A stretch of DNA of 64,000 nucleotides, from contig OU744726.1 in the NCBI GenBank assembly GCA_916613615.1, positions 16,743,515 through 16,807,514 on the forward strand. The letters run 5' to 3'. The first letter of the stretch is position 1. The number at the start of each line of letters is the position of its first letter. Shown here one piece after another: positions 32,701-42,900 of the stretch. The DNA is from Steromphala cineraria. Taxonomy: Eukaryota > Mollusca > Gastropoda > Trochida > Trochidae. The position numbers and the translations under genes were made by a program. Under the pieces are notes generated by a model, which ran no database searches, was not told the origin of the DNA, and saw only the letters and a program-made list of their open reading frames with translations.

Positions 32701-34653
32701 GAACACACTGCTTATTTTGAAGGAAACTCACTTAGTCGTTTTTTAATCAGATTTAAAGCGACAGTATAAAGTCATGTAATCCAATATTAATGTTAAAACA
32801 AGCCGACAAACATAAATCCTAGATATCTGTTGTTATTTTCTCATTTTTTTAATATGATCAGTCTAAAAACATGATTACAAATCACAATATGGACAAATGA
32901 TAGATGTGGATAAATGTATAATAACGGTATCTAAGTTAGTTAAAACACTCGAACTTGGTTATGCTTGGGTTTCAAAACCTTCGGAAAGAAAGCTTCACGC
33001 GGGAAGTAAGACATCAAGCTTCGCTTTTGGTCTAACTTTCCGCTCAGCATTCTTTCCTCAGGTTTTGAAAACCCAAGCATAACCTCGTTCTCGTGTTTTA
33101 ACCCTAACTTAGATTTGAATGATTTCGTAAATATCGTTTGCGCTTTATCGTTTTAGGGACTGGTCATGTATTAGAGTTGGGGAAGGGGGGTTTAATTTGT
33201 TTAAGTATGTCATAGATAAAATTTACATGTGACCCACCCCTAAAAGCTGTCATGTCTTTACATGACCCCCACTGATGCCCGTCATATTTAATGTCCCACC
33301 CTATGGTCTACTTTATTTTTTTATGACTAACCCCCATGTGACCCATCCCCAAAAATCACTGGACCACCCACTCCCCCCCCCCCCCTCCTGTAATACATGA
33401 CCAGTCCCTTAAATAAGGTGGATTTCACTTGAAATACATTATATACAACTGCTCAGGGTTAGGCCATTACAACTTAGCACCCCTTACATGCGTTTATTCG
33501 GGTAATTTGTAACCATTTACTTGCTGTATTCATCTCTATATTTCAGGTGTTTGGAGATGAATCCTTCAGATGGAATGAGATTCTCCTGATTGTCGTCTGC
33601 GTTTTGATATTTGTCGTCTGTCTCACAGTAGCCGCCATCTTTATTGTGAGGAGAAGAAGAAAGAGGAGACGGAGGTATGACTTTGTAATAACTTGTCACG
33701 TGATCTCAATACGTCATTATATGAACAACCCAGCCTTAATTCTGATTTGCTGTCACTGAGAAATGATTAATCATATTGAAAATCATTACAAATTCATATT
33801 AGTTCCTCGTTCGAGTCTTAAGTGAGTATTTGCTAGATATGTGCAAAGTGAAGGAACGGTCAAAACCTGTGGCCATGACGACATACGTCACTGAAATACA
33901 TGTAATCATATTTGCATTCGATAACGTTAGGCTTATATATGGCAGAGGATGACACTTTAATACTAAATTGTGGCGAAACAATCTGTAACTTTGTGAAATG
34001 CAGCAATGTTCTAGGGATATTTTTTATCTCATTTTGAATGAAACATTTAAATACATTGCTTCACATGTAGCTTTATAGCTAAGTTAGACTATCCATGTTT
34101 ATTTTCTACATAACAGCAATTAGAACAGCACTCATTATCAATTCTCGGCTGTCTGTTGATTTAGAAAGGGGGTCTATTGCAATCACTACCAATGAGCTTA
34201 AACATGCATAGATACATTATGGAAAACAGTGCATTTAATTCTCAATGACGCGCTTTGTGTGTTACTTAGCTCTTCGTTAGCTTGTTTGTTATATAAAAGT
34301 AAATCTTTTTATAAATGTGAATGAAAAATTCCCTTTGCAGAAACACTAAGGAGAATGTTAAATATCTCTCCAACATTAATTATGATCTGATTGATATGAG
34401 CATTGGTGACCTCAGAAACAGTGACGTCATAGAGCCAATCAGAGGAGGTAACCCCCATGGCGATACTGCCCAGGCGAATAGCAATATTGGAGATTTTGAT
34501 TGGCCAAGACAACCGGAAACCGGAGATTATGCAAACTCCAACCCTAACCGACGAGTTGCCACCAATCCGAGTGAAAACACTAAGTCAAGAGATTCAAGTC
34601 ACACATACCAGGAAATCTCTAGTCCTTCTGACCAGAGGCTGATCTCGTCTTGA
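23680..34653 (+). CDS. Jagged/Serrate-like DSL Notch ligand, copy B (complete)
   Basis: Eleven exons join in frame to 570 residues: 23680-23733, 25683-25813, 26429-26537, 27989-28152, 28804-28934, 29098-29223, 30411-30686, 31212-31350, 31764-31905, 33547-33674 and 34341-34653. Domains in order: signal peptide, MNNL over three exons, DSL, EGF x3, Jagged-like juxtamembrane domain, transmembrane helix plus RRRRKRRRR, and a tail of about 104 residues. Family knowledge predicts a plasma-membrane Notch ligand acting between cells. It is less than half the length of typical Jagged and lacks DOS EGFs and the cysteine-rich domain. An in-frame ATG 17 codons upstream (23629) exists; I prefer 23680 because the orphan exon at 21183 starts at the same residue. 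Introns hold MITEs and a repeat pair with a tRNA-like core. Confidence 0.88.
23734..24596. other. copy B intron 1, first part
   Basis: No exon recognised. It leads into the MITE and minisatellite at 24597-25480. Confidence 0.4.
24606..25044. mobile_element. MULE-like MITE with long TIRs and 9-bp target duplication, copy 1
   Basis: Inverted arms of about 84 bp start catcctgctacatcagcg and end cgctgatttagcaggatg. The 9-bp word ctgtctttc flanks both ends (24597-24605 and 25045-25053). Long TIRs with 9-bp duplications are typical of Mutator-like elements. A relative is at 60213-60637. No coding capacity. Confidence 0.85.
25045..25475. repeat. 60-bp minisatellite, about seven units
   Basis: Units of 60 bp carry agctaacctcttgattgtct, tccctgttttcttg, ttaactacatgcagtttccc. 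The first two units are about 55-60 bp and contain tagcaggatgctgtctttcc instead, that is, the right end of the neighbouring MITE. The last unit breaks off at about 25473. Confidence 0.9.
25683..25813 (+). CDS. copy B exon 2: MNNL domain, N-terminal part
   Basis: 131 nt, phase 0 to 2. It encodes SAGTLEIELIKFSKYSSYC, then CGQCDPYFYLCVTEYN. The pattern (G-x-[LF]-E-[LI]-x-x-x-x-F, then C-x-x-C-x-x-[FY]-[FY]-x-x-C) is that of the Notch-ligand N-terminal domain. Confidence 0.85.
26429..26537 (+). CDS. copy B exon 3: MNNL domain, middle part
   Basis: 109 nt, phase 2 to 0, acceptor gatgtttcag, donor gtacga. It encodes RDCSLHYISTGKVTDENSF, then RHISLPFTK. The ISLPF motif is the usual strand before the WP-x-x-F segment of MNNL. 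The equivalent exon of copy A would be outside the window. Confidence 0.75.
26538..27988. other. copy B intron with a MITE remnant
   Basis: Positions about 27290-27477 match the right half of the MITE at 57313-57676 (words attaacttgtgtaatgat-like, atcagtgaaa, gctactgccc). Otherwise nothing recognised. Confidence 0.5.
27989..28152 (+). CDS. copy B exon 4: MNNL domain C-terminal part
   Basis: 164 nt, phase 0 to 2, donor gtaagt. It encodes ASFGIRMSAFDHDPFDNDY, IGTALLNIKNLTATPNGS and KLVASYRF. Same length as exon 1392-1555 but only about half of the residues are identical. Confidence 0.85.
28804..28934 (+). CDS. copy B exon 5: DSL domain
   Basis: 131 nt, phase 2 to 1, donor gttagt. It encodes RAYCEVDYYGSDCNTYC, then HVNGHYTCDGKTGRKICDEG. 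The six-cysteine DSL pattern is completed by the next exon. Confidence 0.92.
29098..29223 (+). CDS. copy B exon 6: EGF repeat 1
   Basis: 126 nt, phase 1-1. It encodes WTGEHCDTDIDECGTQNIC, then NSGTCVNHVGTYSCNC, a cbEGF-like unit. Confidence 0.92.
29279..30115. repeat. long direct repeat, unit 1, with tRNA-like core and hairpin
   Basis: Matches 32155-33107 in order: cctatcggggatttcgtct, gccagttagaagtgaagg-like words, acacctcgaagaatgctttg, ggttatgcttgggttttcaa and cccaagcataacctcgttc. On the minus strand at about 29357-29425 lies a tRNA-like stretch (gttagagtagtggttatagt ... gagggttcgact) with A- and B-box-like words, as in tRNA-derived SINEs. Near the 3' end, 29966-30097 forms an imperfect hairpin (ggttatgcttggg...cccaagcataacc). 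Confidence 0.7.
30411..30686 (+). CDS. copy B exon 7: EGF repeats 2 and 3
   Basis: 276 nt, phase 1-1. It encodes DHCRFNPCKNQGSCSQDNGE, CQCPLLWGGVRCEESV, NPCQSSPCHNKASCDVIQ, CLNHWKGQHCD and a short linker. It contains the 94-bp block identical to copy A. Confidence 0.93.
31212..31350 (+). CDS. copy B exon 8: juxtamembrane domain, first half
   Basis: 139 nt, phase 1-2. It encodes RYMITLNGVIDVTNRKLLD, LSRDLGKVYIKT and DIQIKPG. Confidence 0.82.
31505..31610. repeat. 21-bp tandem repeat, about 4.7 units
   Basis: Unit ggactggtaactttttggtc plus a; four near-perfect units and a degenerate first unit. Any open frame across it is a by-product of the repeat. Confidence 0.9.
31764..31905 (+). CDS. copy B exon 9: juxtamembrane domain, second half
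   Basis: 142 nt, phase 2-0, donor gtaggt. It encodes VKVTVVTFYMSRDDGPVKYD, IDSIFNNHTSGEINS and LPLPLYDHKD. Using the CAG 23 bases upstream would create a TGA in frame, so the ...tattcaaag acceptor is preferred, as in copy A. Confidence 0.82.
32104..33107. repeat. long direct repeat, unit 2, with tRNA-like core and hairpin
   Basis: Second unit of the repeat at 29279-30115. The first 55 bases (cttagaaacctatcggggat...) are themselves duplicated in tandem (32105-32210). The tRNA-like stretch is on the minus strand at about 32385-32450, with the B-box-like word gggttcgaatcccgc and A-box-like gttagagtagtggtagagtc. The 3' hairpin (32958-33085) is conserved. Confidence 0.72.
33155..33409. mobile_element. 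small MITE with 19-bp TIRs
   Basis: agggactggtcatgtatta at 33155-33173 is the exact reverse complement of taatacatgaccagtccct at 33391-33409. The interior is C-rich with a poly-C run and has no coding sequence. Confidence 0.75.
33547..33674 (+). CDS. copy B exon 10: transmembrane helix
   Basis: 128 nt, phase 0-2. It encodes VFGDESFRWNEI, then the helix LLIVVCVLIFVVCLTVAAIF and RRRRKRRRR. Confidence 0.93.
33675..34340. other. copy B last intron, nothing recognised
   Basis: No exon or repeat recognised; it ends in ccctttgcag. Confidence 0.4.
34341..34653 (+). CDS. copy B exon 11: cytoplasmic tail and stop
   Basis: 313 nt. It encodes NTKENVKYLSNINYDLIDMS, then GDLRNSDVIEP and an Asn/Ser/Thr/Pro-rich region, ending SPSDQRLISS before TGA. 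The last five residues equal those of copy A although the rest has no clear alignment. I see no PDZ-ligand consensus at the C-terminus. Confidence 0.88.
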
Positions 34654-35905
34654 TTCAGTGGGATAACGGATTCATCGATGGGTTGGATATCTGTTATTTG
34701 GACCTGCCTTTGATAAGATTTACCTTAGCTTCTTTTTATGACATAAGATAACTTTAGCATCTTATGATCACCTTTCATTGTGAGTGAAATTGATTTTTTC
34801 TTTGATGATTATAATGTTGATCATTAAAATCCGATATTAAATAATATTTTCATTCGAATGGCACAAATGTTCAGTATGAATTATTTCCATGGTCGTATAC
34901 ATTGCAATGTATTGCAATGTACTTTGGCCACAATTATATCTAAACACACAAAATATATCTTCTTTAAGAGACCCTTTGATTGCAAGTTCTGGAATATTCA
35001 ATGTTTATTTATGAATGGGGCCATTGATGGCAAATCGCATATTACATGTTTAAATTAATACTTTTTCATTAAATGATGTTATTTTAAAATTGGCGGATAC
35101 TGTCAATCACTTTTATGATTCGTATATACGAGTATTTCAATAGTATTTTGTTGAAGTATCTCTAAGCTGCAAGTTAAGTAGCGGTTTTGTGTTTTGCTAA
35201 AATATCATTTGATGTAAAAACAGGACGCACATCTTTTGGACACCTATTGAAATTGTAGTTCATGTAAAGTGTTTAAGGCTCAATGTATGCTAAGCCTCCT
35301 GATTATATGATTTTGTGAAAATCTTTTAACTTTTTTGTGTATTTTACTTGAAGGCATTTGTAAATATGCCGAAATGGCGCATGTTTTAACTTAATATTTC
35401 AAAAATAGTAATTAAATCATTAACTGCGCGCCGACATATTATCATAGCTGGTGTGTTTTAATTAGTTAAGTTGTGCGAACTTTCATGTTTGTTGGTGGTA
35501 CCGTTATGCATGTGTGTATTTATGTTTCTATATACATATATACGTACTTGTAAAATTGCTGTTGTGTTCACTTAAACATGCAGTGTTGCAGCATTGGTTC
35601 CTTCTGACCAAAAAGTCATGTGATATTAATGAAATTACTTTGGATAAACATTCCATATTTCATTTTCGCTCAAATTCGTGTTTTCCTTAATAATTATATA
35701 TAAATGTTTTGCAAATCCCAAAATTTTAAAAACGAAATGTTTAACAGTTTATAAGTTTCGATGAAGTGTACCATACCCTCTTTTGTAATATTCAGACCGA
35801 ATAACCTCAGGCTGCCAATTGCAACCTGAAACTACATCAGTAATACATGTTTGTATATGAATATATTTGTCCGACAAGTGCTTACAATAAACTTTCAATA
35901 AATTA
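34654..35905 (+). other. predicted 3' UTR of copy B
   Basis: No exon recognised. AATAAA hexamers at 35886-35891 and 35896-35901 are candidates for the polyadenylation signal, giving a 3' UTR of about 1.25 kb. Confidence 0.4.
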
Positions 35906-36282
35906 GATAATAATAAAAATCTATCTTTTTCTGAAACATTACACCAATCCTAGGATCGCTTGAGTGAGTGAGTTGGAGTTTAACTCACATAATTTCATCC
36001 ATAAGCGGTGTGGGATCACCAGACCAAATACATATCCGCTTTCACTATATCAACATTGCTCGAGCAATATCCTTCTAGCAGTTTAGTAGTTAACTATTGT
36101 CAAACTGATAGCAACCAAAAACGATACACGCACTAGGACGTACTTGAGAACACTTGATCTACAATGGTGGCATTATTAAATAACAAGGAAGTAAATGTTT
36201 GCTTGATATTAGATAGCACGAGCCTAGCACCCGAAGCTCGGCTATTTTCAAGTTTGATTTAAAAACTTCCTTCTTCTTCAAC
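35906..36282 (+). promoter_or_regulatory. intergenic gap and presumed 5' region of gene C
   Basis: Only about 375 bases separate the likely end of copy B from the gene C start codon. Positions 35957-36080 (gagtgagtgagttggagttt, then ataagcggtgtgggatcacc) recall a common mollusc SINE-like repeat. No TATA box is evident; ttcttcttcttcaac precedes the ATG. Confidence 0.3.
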
Positions 36283-36373
36283 ATGGCGGAGGACGTTTAT
36301 CACAGCGGGAGTAGAAACAAGTATGGATACCTTGTAGTTTCTGTGATGCTGTGTTTACTTTTGGTTACAAAAG
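36283..36373 (+). CDS. gene C exon 1: signal peptide
   Basis: ATG in a good context (caacATGGCG). It encodes MAEDVYHSGSRNKYGY, then the hydrophobic LVVSVMLCLLLVT, and ends in phase 1 at the donor gtgaga. The next in-phase exon found is 46097-46279. The long polar N-terminus means it could act as a signal anchor rather than a cleaved peptide. Confidence 0.7.
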
Positions 36374-36795
36374 GTGAGACGAACTTCTTTTTGTTGTACA
36401 TGAAATAGACATTAATTGTTTCACATTTTCACTACAGTGAGCAGAAATCATCCAAAGAATTAGAATCCAATGTCTCATTTAAAAACTCTTTCAAGAGTGT
36501 TTCATATATAATTATCCTTTTCCATTTAAAATCATATAAGCATATAAGTGTTGTGTAAGAATCTTTCGTTAAAGTACATGTATATGTCGGCAAAGAAAGT
36601 TCAAGTTTTAGTCAAGAAAATAATTGAGCATGTCGCCATGCAATTACTCTCATTCCGAAATAGTTTGACACCAATAATATTGACACCATATATATATAGA
36701 AATAAATGAATTGACAAAAACATGAATGAATGAATGAATGAATGAATGAATGAATGAATGAATGAATGAATGAATGAATGAATGAATGAATAAAA

Positions 36796-36834
<39 letters not shown>

Positions 36835-36848
36835 ATACATAAATAAAA

Positions 36849-36935
<87 letters not shown>

Positions 36936-39900
36936 ATAGATAAATGAATAAATGAATGAATGAATGAATGAATGAATGAAATAGTTCATTGTGTAAAAGT
37001 TTAAACTTCTCAATCGACATATTCAAAAACCTACAACCAAAAGATTACAATTACAAGTTTGTGTAAAATAGATATCAACTTCCTGTGTACATTATTATTT
37101 GGTTCAACAACCAAGGGTAATGGAAGAAGTTGCTTATCAATTCAGTAATATGACATTTTTATTTATGATTAACAATCCGTCATTGCTCAACTTTATCGTT
37201 TATAGTTTATTAACATTAAATCAAAGTATATTATTCCTCCAATTATAATTAAATTCAATTTTTTTAACATTGACAATTCTAATGAGAGGACCATGTTAAA
37301 ACAGAATTTTCAACATGTATGAGTTGTATTCATGAAACTGATTGTTTTAACTTTTTTAAATTTGTAATTAACAACCTTTGATAACTTTTAATGAAACCCC
37401 GGACATTGGTTTGACGCAATCACATTAAATGAAAATGTGAAAAATATTTCATTGGTGTCCGTACGAACATACATGTACATTTAAATATGCATTCATTCGT
37501 GCTAAGGATTATCTCATGAATCGCACCGTTGCAGCCGACCCTTTTATCCAGCCGATCCTTTTATCCAGCCGATCTTTATTATAAGCAACATTCGTGTGAT
37601 AACAGAGCCCTCAGTCTACGCTGGTCGTATTTTCAAAGTTACCACGGAACTGGGATCCCTTTCACATCCTTATTCAAGCTGTATTTCATGACGCCTAACG
37701 GGTAAATATTTTGTGAGGATTTAAACACAGAAGACACACATCCGCATTGTCATCAAATGTATAGAATTTTTTCTTATGTTATGTGCCATTTCGGGTCATA
37801 GCCACTGTCATTCTTTTTATGAAAAAAATAATATTGAAACCAAATATAACAACTTACAACTTAATAAACACTTTACTTATTTATCGTGTTGATAGACTCA
37901 AGCCCTTTTACACGCACACATTTACTCCTATAAGTATATTTACTCCTAGGAGTATATATACTTACAGGGAGTAAACGTGCCATGTAAACAATCCAACACT
38001 TATTTACTGACAGGAGTAAGGTTACTCATGGGAGTTAAATACTCCACCCCAAGAGGGAAAGTAAAATTATATTTACTTTTACTCCTGTAAGTATCCGTGT
38101 CATTTTCTATAGTATTAGCATAGTTGAATGATTAGGTTGAGGTTAATGACATGCATTTAAATAGTACGTTTTTGATTAAACGTCATTATTTATACTCACC
38201 GTTGACAACTCACCGTAGCCATATAATTACCCCTTAATTATCCACTCGACACAGTATAACACTGTAAACACAAACGGAGTTACCTACCCTGTCCCCGTCC
38301 CTGAGCCTCCGCTAGGGGGCGTGACGTCACCACCCCATCTTTTTCTCAGGAGTCCAGCGCTATGTGTGAACTCATAAGGATGGGAGGCTGGGCGGGCGCT
38401 AACGACCGGTGAGTTGTCAACGGTGAGTATAAATAATGACGTTTAATCAAAAACGTACTATTAGTTACATACTCTCATAGACAACTCACCGTAGCCAGAT
38501 TGCCACAGCAGGAGGAGGGTTGCGAAGAGAACCTAGGACAGGGTATGGTAGCTCTCCACCCCCGAAGGGTGGAAGGCGGTTAGAGACCTGCGAACGCCAA
38601 AACATCTCAAGGAAAATAGGCTCGAAGTCAGCCGCCAGGCGACCCCTCACGACTAAAGTCTTCTCTACTGTATAGAGGGAGACAAATTCCGGGGTCGCCA
38701 CCTAGAGACAGAAAAACAACAGAAGCTCGACGAAAGATAAACAAGGATTTTAATCTTTAAAAAAAAAAAACTTGATAGGAGTAAGACCCCTCAACGTGGG
38801 GGAGGGAACCCCCTGAACGGAGCCGCCTCTGGGACCCGTTGCTGGGCAAAGACTATATTTCCAGACGGGTAATCCCCTCCAGATCTTCCGTAGAGACATC
38901 TCTAAGGTAGTGGTTGGCAAACACCAGACCGGACTTCAAAAAGCAGCCAGCCATGATGTCCGCCACGGGGAGGTTACTATGCAGAGCCATTGTGGCCGAG
39001 ATAGCCCTTATCTCATGAGGGTTGGAGCGCGCCGGCGGAGGGAGATCCGCCGCTTTGTAGGCGTCCAAAACTGCCGACCTGAGATATACCCCCAACTGCC
39101 GCTTATCAATCTCCTTGACGCTTGTCTGAGAATGAGGCAGAAACAACCTGCGCCTCCCCTGTCGAAGGGATCTAGTTCGCTCTTCGTCTGTCGGTTCGAT
39201 CGCCGGGGAGATGGACGGTAAGGTAAACCCCCTGCCGCGTTCATCTGCGCCCTGATTCTTGCACACAAACTCGGGAGCCAGCCCCAGGGTGGCCGACCCC
39301 CCATCTCGCGTTTCGAATCGGAGCAAGTCCGCCTGAAGAGCATGAAGCTCTGAAATTCTGGCGGCCGAACCCATAGCGACCAAGAAGACTGTCTTAGTTG
39401 TGAGAAGTAGGATAGTCGTCTCTGTCAAGGGCTCATAGAAGTCCGACTTATGATGACTAAGCACCATCGCTAAGTCCCATTCAGGGGGTCTGAGCTTCTG
39501 GCGGCCGTCAACACTCCGGTATGTTTTGACAAGCTCCTTGAGTACTGACACGTCCAATCTCGGGTTCCTCTTACGAAGAACCGACATGATTGCCGCCAGA
39601 TTGGTATTGATTGAGGAGGCCTTAGGCCCCCTCTTGTTACGCAAATGCACCAGGTAATCATCGACCTGAGGCACGGTCACTGACTGGACATCGAACCCCT
39701 TCTTCTCACAAAACGATACGAATGATCCCCACTGGAAATTGTAAAGTTTCCTTGTTGAGCAACTGCCTCGGCCACCGAACAAGAGAAGCCAGCGCTTCTC
39801 AGCCCACTTTGGAGATAATCCAAGCGTGAAGACGCAGGGCTTGGGGGTTCTGTGAACTCGCCCGCTCGGCTTGCTTATGAGGAGATCCCAACTTAGAGGG

Positions 39901-42900
39901 AGGGGTAGCGGCTCGTGCATGCACATTCTCCGGAGGGGCACATACCAAGGTCTTGCAGCCCATTCCGGCGCTATCAGAAGGAGACTGAGGGAGCGGGTCT
40001 CCTGAATTTTGGCTACCACCTGAGTCAGGATGGCAGGAGGGGGATAGGCGTAGGCAACCATCCCTTCCCACTCTAACACGAGCGCGTCCAGGCCCCAGGC
40101 AAGCGGATCGGGTACGGGAGACACGTGAGTTGGCAACTGGTGATTGAGGCGAGTCACGAACAAATCTATGTGAGGCCTGCCGAATTGGAGACAGAGGCTC
40201 TCGAAAACACTCTCGGGTGCAGCATCCACTCCGTGGAAGGAGGCTTGTCAGGGTGAGACAGAGCGTCTGCTAAGACGTTCTTGGCTCCTGGGATGTGCAC
40301 CGCTCGAATTGAGAGGTTGAGACTGTCCACCAGGCGAAACAACTCTAACACTAGCTCCAACAAGGAGTCTACTCTGGTCGAGCCCTGCTTGTTGATCGCC
40401 CACGCTGCAGTCGAACTGTCCGTGTGTATACACAGGACTTCGCCCTGCAACCTGCCTGACCAGTGATTGATTGCCAGGCGAATCGCTTCCAGCTCTAGCG
40501 CATTGATGTGTCTCTCCGCCTGAGTGTATGACCACACGCCCGACGCCTGGTCGGGGTGGGCTCCCCACCCTTGGGTGGAGGCGTCCACATAAAGCTGAGT
40601 CGTGGCCGGGGGCCTCCGAAGAGGGACCCCGCATAAATCGTTGCCCTCTTGCTCCCACCAGGTGAGATGGTGAACGAGACCTGGCCGAAGCGTTATCAGG
40701 TGAGAGCAGGTTTTCTCCCTCACGTGAGTGTTGAGGAAGACCTGAAGGAGTCTGAGTTGCAGCCTGCCTCTTAGAGTGAAGTATTGAGCTGAGGTCAGGA
40801 GACCTAGCAGACGCTGCCATCGCCGAAGCGCGAGAGGCTCGTGGCGAGCTAAAGCTAGGAGGCTCTCGTACCGCCCCATCCGTTCCCTTGTGACGAAGGC
40901 TTTGTAATTGACAGTGTCCAGGCGGACGCCTAGGAACACTAGCGGCGTCGTGGACTCCAGGTCCGATTTGTCTATGTTGACAAGCCAGCCTAGACGCCTG
41001 AACAGCGCAATCACAAAGTCCGATTGAGCAATGAGAACAGACGGGGAGAGATGGTGTCCGAACCCGTCGTCCAGGTACATTGCAAATTGCACGTCGTGCT
41101 TGTGCAAGAACTGGACCATGGGTTGAGTCACTCGCGTGAAGAGCCACGGAGCTGACGATATCCCGAAAGGGAGGACGTTCCACTGGAAGTGGCGACCCGC
41201 CAGGATGAAACAGAGGTACCTGCGATCCGCGTGGAATATGGGGTTGTGCAGGTACGCATCCTGGAGATCCAGGGAGATCATCAAGTCCGAGGGCTCCAGT
41301 AATTGCATTACTGATTGAACAGTCGAGAGTCGAAAATATGGCGGCCGAACAAGGAAGGAGTGGTTGAACTCTTTCATATCGTGTATGAGTCGCCATTTGT
41401 TCGAGTCTCTCTTCGGCCGGACGAACACCGGGGAGTAAAAGCCGGGAGTAAGGTTCTCGAGCGGGAGCTCGACCACTGCCCCCTTGGAGATGAGAACCTC
41501 CACCTGCTCCAGCGTAAGGGCGAGCCGACTCGGGTCTATGGGGCGCTCCGCTGGAGAACAGGTAAGAGGGGGATGCATTTATACGGGTATACGAAACCCC
41601 TGTTCCAGAACCTTGGTGACGTACGAGTCTAGCCCCAACTGTCGCCAGTTTGGGGCGAAACGGGAGAGACGGCCTCCCACCGGCCCATCACAAGAACTCA
41701 CTACCGGATCGAGAAGTACTGGAGGGGCCCACGAGTCAGGGTTTTTTAGGGGTGCCACCATAGCCGCGACCCCTCCCGCGCTGGCTCTTTTTGGGGGAGC
41801 GCTTGGGAGAGGGGACGGCGCCAGAGTCGCGACTCCCGCCAGGCCGGCCCCCTCCTCTAAAGAACACGCCGCCGGTCTTAAAACCGCCTGGCGAAGAAGG
41901 AAAGTTTGTCTTCCTCTTCTTGGGCGGGAGGTCATTGATGAGCTTCTCCCGCCACTAGCAGCCAACCTTTTGGTAATCTCCTGCTGCTGCAGGTCTTGTC
42001 TCTGTTGGAGCGCCTCTGCTATCTGCCCATCGAAGAGCGAGGCAGAAGCAGGCGCTGTCCTGAGCCGGGAACGGATCTCCGCTGGCAGGTTGGTTCTAGC
42101 CAGAAACCCATCCCGTCGGTGGTTGGTGACCCCTGCTGAAATGCAGGAGGCCCCCAACATGATATGGGCGATATTGCCTGCTACCGAGCCGAAGCCACGG
42201 TAGAGTGCCCTGGCGCCCTCTTGATCCCACCCTGCCTGGATTTAGCCAACCCCATGATCGATCTGGCCTCCTTGTCAAGGTGGGTCAGATGAGCGTCCGA
42301 GACCGCATGAGGTACGGCCGGAGCTGCCAAGCGCCGGACATCTCGTCCAAAGCTGGAGGTGACAAGCTACCGGAGGGTCGGCCACGGGTAGGAGAGATCG
42401 CTGACGGTCTGTCAGCACGAGCCCTTGCGAGGTGAGAGTCGTAGTCCTTCCCTGCCACTTGCAAAAGTCTGTGAGGAGGGAACGCCACGGTGCGTTGGCT
42501 CACTTTCAACTCCTCCTGGCAGAAGGACTCGAGTCTCGCCTGCTTGGCTGAGGAGGGTTCGTCCTCCACCTCTCTGAGACGAATGTCGCACCAGTCAGCG
42601 ATAGCCTCCACGCACTTCGGGCGTTCGGCGCGTCCGTGTCGAGAGGGTTGACGACAGGCGGGGGAGTCACAGCGCTCTCTTCAACCTGCTCGGACTGATC
42701 CCCTGGGGAACGGAGCCCCGAGGCGTCCGACGAGGTGTAGGCCGCCGACACAAGTGTCACTAGGCGCCCGTCCTTGGATTGGTGAGTAGAATGCACTGGG
42801 GACTCCACCGTGCGCTCCCCTAAAACTCCCTAATCTAGCGTCCAGCATGGAAGCCATCATGTCCTTGACTGAAGTCAGGATAGAAGTCTCCAGGGACTTA

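Noticed and set aside
33547..33759. Reading through the copy B transmembrane exon into the intron as an alternative C-terminus
   Set aside because: The frame stays open for only about 28 codons after a good donor, and the copy A exon has the same donor position followed by a conserved splice pattern.
36601..37026. Long minus-strand frames of 133-141 codons rich in Ile, Phe, Tyr and Leu
   Set aside because: They are translations of the (GAAT)n/(AAAT)n microsatellite and have no protein-like composition outside it.
40248..41396. 382-codon minus-strand frame overlapping the RT gene
   Set aside because: It lies in another frame of the RT-RNase H coding region, which has clear catalytic motifs; the GC-rich DNA leaves shadow frames open.
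41484..42203. 239-codon plus-strand frame opposite gag
   Set aside because: Antisense shadow of the gag C-terminal part in GC-rich DNA, with Arg/Ala/Pro-rich composition and no motif.
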